DNA from: Variovorax sp. PBL-E5
GTDB taxonomy: Bacteria > Pseudomonadota > Gammaproteobacteria > Burkholderiales > Burkholderiaceae_C
Assembly: GCF_901827185.1 (NCBI RefSeq)
Contig: NZ_LR594671.1
Location: forward strand, 2,728,001 to 2,792,000
Length of the DNA stretch: 64,000 nucleotides
Direction: 5' to 3'
Position numbers and translations under genes: made by a program. Under the pieces are notes generated by a model. The model made no database searches. It had not been told where the DNA came from and was given only the letters and a program-made list of their open reading frames with translations. This document shows positions 44,564 to 54,566 of the stretch, in pieces. Every line of letters begins with the position of its first letter. Within the stretch, counting starts at the first letter, position 1.

Positions 44564-46177
44564 TCAGCGAGATTCCGGCAAGCCCTGCTCGCCCTGCCCC
44601 GCCGCCGGCCGTTTCTCGATCAGCATCCACGCGCTCAGCGCGCTCAGAAGCGCCAGGCCGGCACCGAGCAGCATCACCCAGCGAAAACCGGCGACAAAGG
44701 ACTCGGCGACGATCTTGCGCAACGCGGCCGCTGCCGCCGCATCGAGTCCCGGCGGCAATTCGGCACCCGCGAGCCTGCTTCGCTGGCCTTCCAGAAAGGC
44801 ACTGGCCTCGGTCGATGCGCCTGCCGCGTGCAGGCCATCGGCCAGCGCTGCGTCGAAGGCCCAGGCCATCACGACACCGAAGACCGCGATGGCCAGCACC
44901 GAGGCCGTGCGCGACACCGCGTTGTTGACGCCCGACGCAATGCCCGCGCGATCCGGCCCGACCGCATTCATCACCGTCGTCGTGAGCGGCGCGACCGTCA
45001 CCGCCATGCCGAGGCCGAGCACCACCACCGCCGGAAAGAACGCCGTCCAGTAGCTGGCGCCGACACCCGGCACCGCGAACAGCGCGAAACCCGCCGCTGC
45101 GATGGCCGGCCCGATCACCAGCGGCAGGCGCGGCCCGAAGCGGTCGACCAGTTGCCCGGCCCAGCCCGACAGCGCGAACAGGATCAGGATGAAAGGCAGC
45201 AGCGCGGCGCCGGCCACGGTGGCCGAGTAGCCCTGCACCTGGATCAGGTTCAGCGGGAAGAAGTACAGGCTGCCGCCGAGCGCCGCATACAGCAAGAGCG
45301 TCAGCAGGTTGGCGCCACCGAAATTGCCGATGCGCAGCAGCGCCAGCGGCAGCATCGGGGAGCGCACGCGCAATTCGACCGCGACGAACGCCACGCTGCC
45401 CGCCACGCCTGCGATCAGCGCCGCGAGCACGGCCGGCGAGGTCCATCCTTGCGTGGGTGCTTCGATGAACGCGTAGACGATGCCGCCCAATGCGAGCGTC
45501 GCGAGGACCGCGCCCCAGAGGTCCAGCGCACCGGAGGCCGCCGGGCCGCCGCGGCTCTCGGGCACGTGGCGCCACGCGATCGCCAGAACAGCGATCGCCA
45601 TCGGCACATTGATCAGGAATGCCCAGGCCCAGGAATAGTGGTCGACCAGGTAGCCGCCGAGCACCGGCCCGATCGCCGCCGTGATGCCGCTGAATCCCGA
45701 CCAGGTGCCGATGGCGCGCCCGCGCTCCTTTTCGGGGAACGAGGCGCTGATCAGCGCCAGGCTGCCGGGCACCAGCAAGGCGCCGCCGACGCCCTGCACC
45801 GCGCGCGCCGCGATCAGTTGCTGCACCGAGGCCGCGAGCGCACAGCCGACGGAAGCCAGCGCGAAGATGCCGATGCCGAGGGCGAAGATCCGGCGCCGCC
45901 CGAAATGATCTCCCAGCGAACCGCCGACCAGGAGCAGCGCGGCGAGGAAGAGCGCATAGGACTCCACCACCCACTGCGCCTGGAAGGCCGTGGCATGCAG
46001 CGCATGCTGGATGGCGGGCAGCGCCACGTTGACCACCGTGCCGTCGATGAAGGCCATGCTCGATCCGAGAATGGCCGCGGTCAGCACCCAGGGCCTGGAG
46101 GCCGGCGGACAGGTGACGGCTTCGCAGCCGTGGCGGATCAGCGCGTCGTCCCCCGGTGGTTTGCCGATCTGGCTCAT
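44564..46177 (-). CDS. MFS multidrug exporter, DHA2 (EmrB/QacA) family
   Basis: Proton-driven drug exporter of 537 residues with fourteen hydrophobic segments. It has the first-loop motif GGSLGDHFGRRRIF (about 81-94), motif C (GPVLGGYLVDHYSW at about 155-168) and the IDGTVVNVALP start of helix 1 (about 45-55). Start chosen at MSQIGKPPG, giving the usual short cytosolic N-terminus. It ends 22 bases after the convergent regulator gene and is followed upstream by two more exporter genes on the same strand, with a 67-base gap that may hold its own promoter. Confidence 0.92.
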   Translation of the reverse strand: MSQIGKPPGDDALIRHGCEAVTCPPASRPWVLTAAILGSSMAFIDGTVVNVALPAIQHALHATAFQAQWVVESYALFLAALLLVGGSLGDHFGRRRIFALGIGIFALASVGCALAASVQQLIAARAVQGVGGALLVPGSLALISASFPEKERGRAIGTWSGFSGITAAIGPVLGGYLVDHYSWAWAFLINVPMAIAVLAIAWRHVPESRGGPAASGALDLWGAVLATLALGGIVYAFIEAPTQGWTSPAVLAALIAGVAGSVAFVAVELRVRSPMLPLALLRIGNFGGANLLTLLLYAALGGSLYFFPLNLIQVQGYSATVAGAALLPFILILFALSGWAGQLVDRFGPRLPLVIGPAIAAAGFALFAVPGVGASYWTAFFPAVVVLGLGMAVTVAPLTTTVMNAVGPDRAGIASGVNNAVSRTASVLAIAVFGVVMAWAFDAALADGLHAAGASTEASAFLEGQRSRLAGAELPPGLDAAAAAALRKIVAESFVAGFRWVMLLGAGLALLSALSAWMLIEKRPAAGQGEQGLPESR

Positions 46178-46244
46178 CGCCCCAGTATGGACGCCAACCC
46201 GCATCGCCCGCAATGCCTGTCGGCACAGAGCGGCCGAGCACGGT

Positions 46245-47660
46245 TCAGGCGTGCCGTGCGGCCGGCGCGCGCGTACGCAGCGTGCTGAACACTGCGGCCA
46301 CGGCCGCACAGCAGGCCGCCAGCCCGAGCGCCACCACCGGCCCCTTGCCGTCGGCGGAATGCCAGAGGCTGAAGATGCAGGCGATCATCACCGCGCCGAG
46401 CGTCTGCCCCGTGAGTCGCGCGGTGCCGAGCATGCCGCTCGCCGCACCGCTGCGATGCGGCGGCGGCGAGCTCACGATGGTGTGGTTGTTGGGCGACTGG
46501 AACAGGCCGAAGCCCAGGCCGCACAACACCATGCGCCAGACGATGTCGAGGTCGCTCGGATGCGCCGGCAGCGCCGCGAGCAGCGTCAGGCCGGTGGCCA
46601 GCATCGCCAGCCCGACGCCGCCCAGCAGGCCGTCGGGATAGCGCCCGATCAGGCGGCCCGCGATCGGCGCCATCACGACGATCGCCAGCGGCCATGCGGT
46701 GATCAGCAGACCGGCCGCGAAGTGCGAACGCCCGTAGGTCTCGAGCAGCAGGAAAGGCAACGCGATGAAAGACAGCATCTGCGCACAGAACGCGCCGACC
46801 GAGGTGCCCATCGAGAGCGCGAACACCGGGATGCGCAGCAGGTCGACCGGAAACAGCGGCAATGCGAGCCGGCTCTGGCGCCGCAGGTAGAAGAAGCCGA
46901 CCGCCACGCCCGCGAGCAGCAGTGCCCATGCCAGCGCATCGCCGCCGCCCTGGGCCGACGCGCTGTGCACGCCCAGCCGGTCGGCGCCGACGAAGATCAG
47001 CGAGAACATCAGCATGTTGAGCACCACGTCGGTGACCGAGAAACGCGAGCCCGCCGCGGCGGCCACGCGATTGACGGGCAGCGAACGCCAGCCCAGCACC
47101 ATCACCAGCGCGCCCAACGGCACGTTGACCGCGAACAGCCATGGCCACGAGGCCACCGACAGGATCGAGGCCGCCACCGACGGCCCGGCCACCGAGGCCG
47201 TTGCCACCACCATCGAATTGATCGCCATGCCGCGCCCGAGCTGCGAGGACGGGTAGATCAGCCGCACCATCGCCGCGTTGACGCTCATGATGCCGGCCGC
47301 GCCCAAGCCCTGGATCGCGCGCGCCGCGATCAGCGTGCCGAGCGAATCCGCCAGCGTGGCGCCGAGCGACGACAGCGTGAAGAGCGCCATGCCCACCAGG
47401 TACACGCGCCGATAGCCCATCAGGTCGCCGAGCGAGGCCAGCGGCAGCAGCATGACCAGCGTGGCGATCTGGTAGGCGTTGACGACCCAGATCGAATGCG
47501 AGGCGTCCGCATGGAGCTCGTGCGCGATGCCCGGCAACGCGAGGTTGACGATGGTGCCGTCGAGCACCGCGATCGCGATGCCCAGGATGATCACCAGCAT
47601 CGCGTGCCAGCGCTGCGGCAGCGGCAGGCCGTCGGTCGACGGGCCCAATGCCGGCTTCAC
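46245..47660 (-). CDS. MFS multidrug exporter, DHA2 family (second)
   Basis: The 471-residue exporter has the LDGTIVNLALPGI helix-1 motif, the ASLGDLMGYRRVYL loop and GPSVAASILSVASW in helix 5. I chose the GTG start because GGAGG lies seven bases ahead and because it overlaps the stop of the Bcr-type gene by four bases (GTGA); no ATG start is available at the right place. The open frame runs much further upstream, but that is the shadow of the neighbouring exporter gene. Substrate unknown. Confidence 0.9.
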   Translation of the reverse strand: MKPALGPSTDGLPLPQRWHAMLVIILGIAIAVLDGTIVNLALPGIAHELHADASHSIWVVNAYQIATLVMLLPLASLGDLMGYRRVYLVGMALFTLSSLGATLADSLGTLIAARAIQGLGAAGIMSVNAAMVRLIYPSSQLGRGMAINSMVVATASVAGPSVAASILSVASWPWLFAVNVPLGALVMVLGWRSLPVNRVAAAAGSRFSVTDVVLNMLMFSLIFVGADRLGVHSASAQGGGDALAWALLLAGVAVGFFYLRRQSRLALPLFPVDLLRIPVFALSMGTSVGAFCAQMLSFIALPFLLLETYGRSHFAAGLLITAWPLAIVVMAPIAGRLIGRYPDGLLGGVGLAMLATGLTLLAALPAHPSDLDIVWRMVLCGLGFGLFQSPNNHTIVSSPPPHRSGAASGMLGTARLTGQTLGAVMIACIFSLWHSADGKGPVVALGLAACCAAVAAVFSTLRTRAPAARHA

Positions 47661-48874
47661 CGGCTCGCCTCCGCGGCCCGGCGTGCGGCCGTTCGCGGAC
47701 CGCCCAGCGTGAGCCAGACCAGGAGCACCGAGATCAGCGCACCGGCCGTCATGCCCGCCACCATCGGCAGCGGGCGGCCATCGGTGAAGAGGCCGACCAC
47801 CGCCATCACCAGCGCGCCCGTCAGCATCTGCAGCGTGCCGAGCAGCGCCGACGCCGTGCCTGCGATGGCGCCGTGCTGTTCCAGGGCCAGCACCGACGTG
47901 GTCGGAATGACGAAGCCCATGAACGCGCTGGCGATGAAGTACAGCACGATCAGCACCTCCAGCTGATCGCCACCGCTGGCGAAATAGCCGAACATCGCCA
48001 GCATCACCAGGCCGCAGGCGCCGACGCTGAACTTGACCAGCCGCACCAGGCCGAAGCGCTCGCCCAAGGCGCCGTTGAACTGCGAGGCGCCGATGAAGGC
48101 CGCGGCGTTGACGCCGAAGGCCAGGCTGTAGAGCGTCGGCGACAGGCCGTAGTGGTCGATCATCACGAAGGACGAATTCGCCAGGTAGGTGAAGAAGCCG
48201 GCCATCGCGAAGGCGCCGATGAACACCAGCCCGAGGTAGTGCCCATCGCGCAGCAGCAGGCCGTAGGCCCTGACCGCGCTGCCGAGGCTGCTTTCGACCC
48301 GCTCCTGCACCGGCCGTGTCTCCTTCAGGAAGGCGCCGGTCGCCAGCAGGCCCGCGCCTGCGGCCAGCGTCACCGCCCAGAACACGCCGCGCCATCCGGT
48401 GAAGGCGATCACCGCGCTGCCGACCAGGGGCGCCAGGATCGGCGAGACGCTGAACACCAGCATCAGCAGCGACATCAGCCGCGCCGCGTCGTTGCCGGTG
48501 TGGAGGTCGCGCACCACCGCGCGCGGGATCGCCATGCCGGCGGCTGCGCCCAGGCCCTGCACGAAGCGCAGCGCGATCAGCATGTGGATGTCGGTCGCCA
48601 GCGCGCAGCCGACGCTGGCCAGCGCGAACAGCCCGAGCCCGAAATACAGCGGCGGCTTGCGCCCCACCATGTCCGACACCGGACCGTAGAGCAGCTGGCC
48701 CACGCCGAGCGAGAGGAAGAAGGCCGTCAGGCTCATCTGCACCGGACCGATCGCCGCACCGAGGCTGCTGCCGATCTCCGGCAGCGCCGGCAGATACATG
48801 TCGATCGCGAACGGCCCGACGGCCGACAACAGGCCCAGCACGAGCGCGATCCTGAAGAAACGCGAGGAAGTCAT
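47657..48874 (-). CDS. Bcr/CflA family drug-resistance MFS exporter
   Basis: The 405-residue protein has twelve hydrophobic segments and the Bcr/CflA signature: DMYLPALPEIGSSL in helix 1 (about 25-38), GQLLYGPVSDMVGRKPPLYFG (in part; loop 2-3) and RFVQGLGAAAGMAIPRAVVRD (in part; helix 4). The family exports bicyclomycin, chloramphenicol-like compounds or sulfonamides. It is the first gene of a coupled exporter pair and is divergent from a LysR regulator 93 bases away, which may control it. Confidence 0.92.
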   Translation of the reverse strand: MTSSRFFRIALVLGLLSAVGPFAIDMYLPALPEIGSSLGAAIGPVQMSLTAFFLSLGVGQLLYGPVSDMVGRKPPLYFGLGLFALASVGCALATDIHMLIALRFVQGLGAAAGMAIPRAVVRDLHTGNDAARLMSLLMLVFSVSPILAPLVGSAVIAFTGWRGVFWAVTLAAGAGLLATGAFLKETRPVQERVESSLGSAVRAYGLLLRDGHYLGLVFIGAFAMAGFFTYLANSSFVMIDHYGLSPTLYSLAFGVNAAAFIGASQFNGALGERFGLVRLVKFSVGACGLVMLAMFGYFASGGDQLEVLIVLYFIASAFMGFVIPTTSVLALEQHGAIAGTASALLGTLQMLTGALVMAVVGLFTDGRPLPMVAGMTAGALISVLLVWLTLGGPRTAARRAAEASR

Positions 48875-48967
48875 GCCCCGATTGTCGCCAACGAGGCAAT
48901 GGACGTTGCGCAGCGCAGGACGGGTCGCTGTGCTAGGCGGATCCACGCGCCGGCTACAGTTCGTCCC

Positions 48968-49897
48968 ATGCCGATGCATTTTGATCTGGTCGACCTGCAG
49001 CTGATCGTCCACATTGCCGAAACCGGCAGCCTCACGAAGGGCGCCCAGGCCCTGCACATCTCCGTTCCAGCCGCCAGCACGCGGATCAAGAACCTGGAGG
49101 AGAGCTTCGGCGTCAAGCTGTTCTACCGCACGAGCCAGGGCGTGACGCTCACGCCGCCCGGCGATGCGCTGGTGCACCACGCCAGGCTGCTGCGCGGCCA
49201 GGTCGACCATCTGCGCGGCGACATGCTGGAGTATGCAAAGGGCGTGAAGGGGCACCTGCGGGTCTTCGCCAACACCACCGCCATGGAGTTCCTGCCGGCG
49301 GTGCTGCGCACCTACCTGCGCACCCATCCCGACATCAACATCGACCTCAAGGAACACCTGAGCCACGACGTGGTCAAGGCGGTGGGCGAAGGCCAGACCG
49401 ACATCGGCATCGTCGCCGGCGACGTGCGCACGGAAAAGCTGCATGTGATCCCCTTTCGCACCGACCGGCTCGTGCTGGTCGTGCCGGCCGGCCATGCGCT
49501 GGCGGATTCGCAGGGCGTGTACTTCGAGGAGACGCTGGAGCTGCAGCACATCGGCCTGCACGAGGGCGCGGCCATCCACGGCTTCCTGCGGCGGATCTGC
49601 GAAGCGCTCAACCGCCCTTTTCCGCTGCGCATCCAGGTCGGCAACTTCGAATCGGCCTGCCGGATGATCGAGGCGGCCACCGGCGTCGGCGTGATGCCGC
49701 ACGCGGTGGCGATGCGCCATGCGCAGCGGCTCGACATCCGCGCGGTGCCGCTGCGGGACGAATGGGCACTGCGCGAACTGAAGATCTGCGTGCGCAGCCT
49801 CGCCTCGCTGCCCGCCTTCGCGCGCGACCTGATGGACCTGCTGGCAGCCGACGCCGCGACCGCGCGCGACGGCGACGCGCCTGCGCTGCGGCGTTGA
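48968..49897 (+). CDS. LysR-family regulator divergent from the Bcr-type exporter
   Basis: The 309-residue regulator has an N-terminal winged helix-turn-helix (LVDLQLIVHIAETGSLTKGA and ISVPAASTRIKNLE; about 6-42) and a periplasmic-binding-type effector domain from about 90 to 295. The divergent position and 93-base gap suggest it controls the exporter pair. A preference for a recognised ligand cannot be inferred. Start at the first ATG of MPMHFDLVD; a second ATG two codons later is an alternative. Confidence 0.92.
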   Translation: MPMHFDLVDLQLIVHIAETGSLTKGAQALHISVPAASTRIKNLEESFGVKLFYRTSQGVTLTPPGDALVHHARLLRGQVDHLRGDMLEYAKGVKGHLRVFANTTAMEFLPAVLRTYLRTHPDINIDLKEHLSHDVVKAVGEGQTDIGIVAGDVRTEKLHVIPFRTDRLVLVVPAGHALADSQGVYFEETLELQHIGLHEGAAIHGFLRRICEALNRPFPLRIQVGNFESACRMIEAATGVGVMPHAVAMRHAQRLDIRAVPLRDEWALRELKICVRSLASLPAFARDLMDLLAADAATARDGDAPALRR

Positions 49898-50050
49898 GCG
49901 CGGCCGCGATCGCGCCATTTCCTGCCAGCGCGAGACAGCGGCTCGCCAGATCCGGACAGCTCTTTGCGGCGCGGCGGCCTAGATTCGCCACGCCAGCGGC
50001 CCCCTTGGAATCGACCCGACTGGCTCAACGCGATTCACAGGAGACCACAG

Positions 50051-51115
50051 ATGACGAATTCCACGATCAGGCCCGCGCTGGACGCTGTTCTCGCCCAGAC
50101 CACCCAGCGCCACGGTGGCGCCCCTGGCGTGGTGGCCATGGTCAGCGACCGCAACGCCAACTTCTACGAAGGCGCCGCCGGCACCCGCGAGCTCGGCCAG
50201 GATCGGCCGATGACCACCGACTCGGTGTTCGCGATCTTCTCGACCACGAAGGCATTGACGGGCACCTGCGTGATGCAGTTGGTCGAAGAAGGGCGCATCC
50301 GGCTGGACGAGCCCGCGGGCAAGCAAATACGTCCCCGAGATCGACCAGCTCCAGGTGCTGGACGGCTTCGACGCGGCAGGCCAGCCCCGTACCCGCCCCC
50401 CGAAGCGGCCCGTCACCATCAACGACCTGATGCTGCACACCTCGGGCTTGTGCTACGAGTTCTTCAGTGCCGACGATCTGAAGTACCGCACCGCCAAGGG
50501 CATCCCGACCGTGGTGGCCTGCAACTTCGACTCGATCCGCACGGTGCTGCTGCACGACCCCGGCGCGGCCTGACCGAGTCGATGCGCGCCCGTCGAGTGA
50601 CCATTCACGACCGGGCCGCCGACGGCAGGCTCACGCCGCTGCCCGACCTGGCGCTGCCCGATCCGCCGCCGATGGGCATGGGCGGGCGTGGCCTCTACGC
50701 CACCGTGGGTGAGTACATGAAATTCATCCGCATGATCCTCAACAACGGCGCCGGCCCCGACGGCCGCGTGCTGAAGCCCGAGACCGTGGAGGCCATGAGC
50801 CGCGACGGCCTGGCGGCGATGGGTCTCTCGGCGGGCGGCTGGACGACCTCGATCCCCTCGCTCAGCAACAGCGGCGAGTTCTTCGCGGGCACGCCCGAGG
50901 GCTGGGCCTACACCTTCATGACCAACCGTGAACGTACGCCCTCGGGTCGGCCCGCGAACTCGCTGATGTGGGCGGGGCTGGCCAATTGCTTCTACTGGAT
51001 CGATCGTGCGAACGGCATCGGCGGCTACTGGGCCACGCAGATCCTGCCCTTCCAGGACATGGCGTCCTACCCTGGCTTCGTGGAGTTCGAGACGGCGATT
51101 TGCACTCACCGTTGA
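50051..51115 (+). pseudogene. Serine hydrolase (class C beta-lactamase-like), frame-disrupted with internal deletion
   Basis: The N-terminal 90 codons encode a normal serine beta-lactamase-like esterase start with the nucleophile motif S-T-T-K (FSTTKALTG). At about 50325 the proper frame is lost: the sequence continues sensibly only in another frame (VLDGFDAAGQPRTRPPKRPVTINDLMLHTSGLCYEFF, key parts; about 50330-50570), which then ends in a stop. At about 50570 the first frame resumes in the C-terminal third (SMRARRVTIHDRAADGRL, PPMGMGGRGLYATVGEYM). Roughly 60-70 residues with the expected Tyr-x-Asn region are missing at the second junction. The frame as a whole is open, so a protein with a scrambled middle could be made, but it should be inactive. 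Confidence 0.8.
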
Positions 51116-51161
51116 GCCGCTCCCCATCGGGGCATTCGCGCATCACGAGGAGGCCGTCGAG

Positions 51162-51954
51162 ATGGAAGCGATCCGCAATGTCCTGGTCACCGATGCCACG
51201 GGTGCACCGAGCACGCGCCACCGCCTGGTGGTGTCGACCGACTGGGACGAGGTGCAGCACTGGTGCCGCCAGGTCTACATGCCCTACAACGCCGCACCGG
51301 TGGGGTCGTATCGGAAACCCGACTCCGTGCTCGACGCGATCCGCATCGGGCGTTTCACCCTCAGCCGCTTCAGCTACGGCGTGCCGGTCCATCTGACGGC
51401 GTTCTCGGCCGAGGCGGGCACGGGCATGGTGTTGACAACGCTGCGCGGGGCGATCCGGCACTGGTCCAGCGGCCGGGAACACAGCGATACCGGCGTCGGC
51501 GAGGCCTTTCTCGTCGACAACTCGCGCACGCACTACTGGCTGGACGCCGACCGGGATCATCTGCAGGTGAACCTCACGTTCCAGCACGACGCGATGGCTG
51601 CGCTGCACGAGCGCTGGTTCGGCCAGCCGGCCGAAGAACGCATGTGGACGCACAAATTCCGCTTCGGTGGTGCGCAATCGAGCTGGATCAGCCTGCTGTC
51701 CTACGTGTGCCGTTGCATCACCGAGATGCCCGACGCGGTCGGGCACGGGCCGCTGGGCCGGCATCTCGAGGAGTCGATCGGCCTGCATCCGCTGACGCTT
51801 TGGCGGCAGCAGATGCACACTGCTCGTGGCGCCGGCGGGCACCACTGTGCGCGATGTGGCGGAAGCGTGGAGCTACGTCAACCTCGGCATGTTCGCGGCC
51901 AGCTATCGCCAACGGTTCGGAGAGTCGCCCTCTGCCACGCTGGCAGGGCGGTAG
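51162..51954 (+). pseudogene. AraC-family regulator, decayed (deletion and frameshift in the HTH region)
   Basis: A GAGGAGG ribosome-binding site precedes the ATG of an AraC-binding-like sensor domain (MEAIRNVLVTDATG onward, about 220 residues, with FGQPAEERMWTHKFRF). After LTLWRQQMH the frame changes: the last helix-turn-helix (TVRDVAEAWSYVNLGMFAASYRQRF, key parts, ending in TLAGR-stop) is encoded in a different frame. The first helix-turn-helix, about 60 residues, is missing. The regulator cannot bind DNA normally. It follows the broken serine hydrolase gene by 46 bases, so the pair decayed together. Confidence 0.8.
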
Positions 51955-52000
51955 TTCTGCGCAGCGACCGATCACGCCACCCGGAGGGTGACGCTCGCGT

Positions 52001-53380
52001 TCATCCGTGCGCTGCCAGAAAGTGCTGCACCGACGCCGCATGCGCGATCGACCAGATGCGCCCGGTCACCTGCCGCATTTCCTCGGCGCTCGCGGCCTTG
52101 CCGTAGAGCGCGAGCCGCAGCGCCTTCTGTTCGATCTCGTCGCGCGACAGCGTGTTGCCCGGATCGCCCTTCGGCTCGTCGACGCGGCCTTCGAGGCGGC
52201 CGCCTTCGCGGGTCTCGACCACCACCTTGCCGATCCAGCGCGCGGGATAGGCGCCGTCCACCTCCGCGTCCAGCGCCATGCCGACCCGGTCGCGAAAGGC
52301 GATCACCGCCGGATCGCGGTAGTGCGCATCGAACGCATCCAGATCCGCCCGTCCGTGCACGGCCACCAGGCCGAGCACCGTGCCCATCGAGAACTTCGCC
52401 TGGTGCACCGTCTGCGGATCCGTCACCGGGCCGAGCACGTCGATGGCGCCCTGGTGCACGAGCGTGGTCACGCGCCGCACGTCGCCGGCGGCGAGCGAAT
52501 GCCGCTGCATCACCTGCTGCAGCGCGTCGGCGGCCGGATGCGTGTGCCGGCACGAGGCATGGAACTTGAACGAGGTCTCGGCAAGGCACCAGCGCGTGCC
52601 GAGGCCGTCGACCAGTCGGGCCGGATCGGCATCGCTCGACATGCCCGCGGCAACGCCCTGCATGCCGTCGAGGATGCGCCGCGCGCCGGTGAAGCCATCG
52701 CGCGCCAGGTAGGCCGCCGTGAGGCCTGCGCCCGCCGCGTGCGCGGTATGCAGCTGCTTGGAATCGGCCGCGTCGCGCAGGAACTCCCAGAGACCCGCCG
52801 ACTGGGTGCCCGCGGAGCCGAGGGCGTGCAGCATCTGCCCGGGTGTCAGTCCGAGCAGCGAGCCGACGGCCGCCGCGGCCGCGAAGGTGCCGGCAGTGCC
52901 CGTGGTGTGGAAGGTGCGGTAGTGCGAGCGCCCGAGGAATTCGCCGACGCGGATGCCCACCTCGTAGCCGGCGACCACGGCCACCAGCAGTTCGGCACCG
53001 CTGGCACCGACGGCCTGCGCCACCGCCAGCGCCGGCGGGAACACCACCGCCGCGGGATGGAACACCGAGCCGTTGTGCACGTCGTCCTGCTCCGCGAAGT
53101 GCGAAGACGCCGCGTTGGCGATCGCGGCGACCAGCGGGCTCGTGCGCCTGCGGCTGGTCAGCACCTCGCTGGGTCCATCGGCTGGCCCCATGCTCTCGAT
53201 GAAGCGCACGATGGATTCGACCGGCCGCGCATTCCTGCCGGCGAGCGCGGAGCCGAACCAGTCGAGCATCAGGTCCTCGGCGCGCCGCAGCACCGGCTGC
53301 GGAATGGCGTCGATGCGCAGGGTCGCGGCGAAGTGCGCCAGGCTTTCGCCGGGATTCGATGAGGTCACGAGAGTCTCCAT
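52001..53380 (-). CDS. MmgE/PrpD family protein
   Basis: The 459-residue protein belongs to the family of 2-methylcitrate dehydratase (PrpD), cis-aconitate decarboxylase and iminodisuccinate epimerase. Recognisable parts are LMLDWFGSALAGRNARP, the ASSHFAEQDDVHNGSVFHPAAVV segment (key parts), and SFKFHASCRHTHPAADAL. Such enzymes dehydrate or decarboxylate branched di- and tricarboxylic acids. It is the last gene of a four-gene operon with CoA-transferase, acyl-CoA dehydrogenase and hydratase, one base after the transferase gene. Start at METLVTSS, next to the transferase stop. Confidence 0.9.
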   Translation of the reverse strand: METLVTSSNPGESLAHFAATLRIDAIPQPVLRRAEDLMLDWFGSALAGRNARPVESIVRFIESMGPADGPSEVLTSRRRTSPLVAAIANAASSHFAEQDDVHNGSVFHPAAVVFPPALAVAQAVGASGAELLVAVVAGYEVGIRVGEFLGRSHYRTFHTTGTAGTFAAAAAVGSLLGLTPGQMLHALGSAGTQSAGLWEFLRDAADSKQLHTAHAAGAGLTAAYLARDGFTGARRILDGMQGVAAGMSSDADPARLVDGLGTRWCLAETSFKFHASCRHTHPAADALQQVMQRHSLAAGDVRRVTTLVHQGAIDVLGPVTDPQTVHQAKFSMGTVLGLVAVHGRADLDAFDAHYRDPAVIAFRDRVGMALDAEVDGAYPARWIGKVVVETREGGRLEGRVDEPKGDPGNTLSRDEIEQKALRLALYGKAASAEEMRQVTGRIWSIAHAASVQHFLAAHG

Positions 53381-53381
53381 G

Positions 53382-54560
53382 TCAGATCGCCTTGTGGGCA
53401 CGCAGGCCTTCGATGTCGCTGCCCGTGTAGCCGAGCTCCATCAGCAGGGCCTCGCTGTGCTGGCCCAGCGCCGGCACGGCGTCCATGCGCACCTGGTCCG
53501 CGTCGCGCATGCCGGGCGGAAGCAGCGCCGGCACGGCGCCTGCCGGCGTCCGCACCTCGACCCAGCGCCCGCGCGCCTGCAGCTGCGGATGCGCCCACAC
53601 GTCGGCCATCTGGTTGACGTTCGCATTGGCGATCGAAGCTTCGTCCAGCCGCGCCACGACCTCTGCGGCCGTCATGCCGGAGAAGGCGTCGACGATGATC
53701 GCGCGCAGCGCCTCGCGCGCCGCGGTGCGCCTTGCGTTGGACGAGAAGCGTTCGTCCGCGGCGAGTTCGGGCCGGCACAGCACCCGGTCGCAGAAGGCCT
53801 GCCACTCGCGCTCGTTCTGCAGGCCCAGCATGACCGTCTTGCCGTCGCCGGTAGGGAACGGTCCATAGGGATAGATGGTGGCGTGCGCCGCGCCCGCGCG
53901 CGGCGGCGGCGCGGCGCCCTCGAAGGCGTAGTACATCGGGTAGCCCATCCACTCGACCATGCTCTCGAGCATCGACACGTCGATGTGCTTGCCGACGCCG
54001 GTGCGGCCGCGCTCGATCAAGGCCGCCAGCACGTTCGAATAGGCGTACATGCCGGCTGCGATGTCCGCGATCGAACAGCCGGCCTTGGCCGGCTCGTCGG
54101 CCGATCCGGTGGTCGAGACGAAACCGGATTCGCTCTGGATCAGCAGGTCGTAGGCCTTCTTGTCGCGGTACGGGCCGTCGTCGCCGTAGCCCGAGATGTC
54201 GCAGACGATCAGGCGCGGGTATTTTTCGTGCAGCGCCTCGAAGGACAAGCCCATGCGCGCCGCGGCGCCCGGCGCGAGGTTCTGCACCAGCACGTCCGCC
54301 TTCGCCAGCAGGCGAGCTAGAACTTCCGGCGCCCGCGCGTGCTTGAGATCGAGCGCGAGACTTTCCTTGGAGCGGTTGGTCCACACAAAGTGCGAGGCCA
54401 GGCCGCGCACGCGCTGGTCATAGGCGCGCGCGAAGTCGCCGACCCCGGGCCGCTCGACCTTGATGACCCGCGCGCCCAGGTCGGCCAGCTGCCGCGTGCA
54501 GAACGGCGCGGCGATCGCGTGTTCGAGCGCGACGACGGTGATGCCTTCAAGTGCCTTCAT
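53382..54560 (-). CDS. CaiB/BaiF family CoA-transferase
   Basis: Class III CoA-transferase of 392 residues. The N-terminal motif LEGITVVALEHAIAAPFCTRQLADLGARVIKVE (in part) and DVLVQNLAPGAAARMGL (about 89-105) are family features, and the catalytic Asp is in KKAYDLLIQSESG. It would move CoA from a donor such as succinyl-CoA to a carboxylic acid. With the neighbouring acyl-CoA dehydrogenase and HTD2-like hydratase, the acid is likely a short dicarboxylate (itaconate, mesaconate, methylsuccinate or similar); this is inference. Six bases separate it from the dehydrogenase gene. Confidence 0.93.
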   Translation of the reverse strand: MKALEGITVVALEHAIAAPFCTRQLADLGARVIKVERPGVGDFARAYDQRVRGLASHFVWTNRSKESLALDLKHARAPEVLARLLAKADVLVQNLAPGAAARMGLSFEALHEKYPRLIVCDISGYGDDGPYRDKKAYDLLIQSESGFVSTTGSADEPAKAGCSIADIAAGMYAYSNVLAALIERGRTGVGKHIDVSMLESMVEWMGYPMYYAFEGAAPPPRAGAAHATIYPYGPFPTGDGKTVMLGLQNEREWQAFCDRVLCRPELAADERFSSNARRTAAREALRAIIVDAFSGMTAAEVVARLDEASIANANVNQMADVWAHPQLQARGRWVEVRTPAGAVPALLPPGMRDADQVRMDAVPALGQHSEALLMELGYTGSDIEGLRAHKAI

Positions 54561-54566
54561 TGCATT

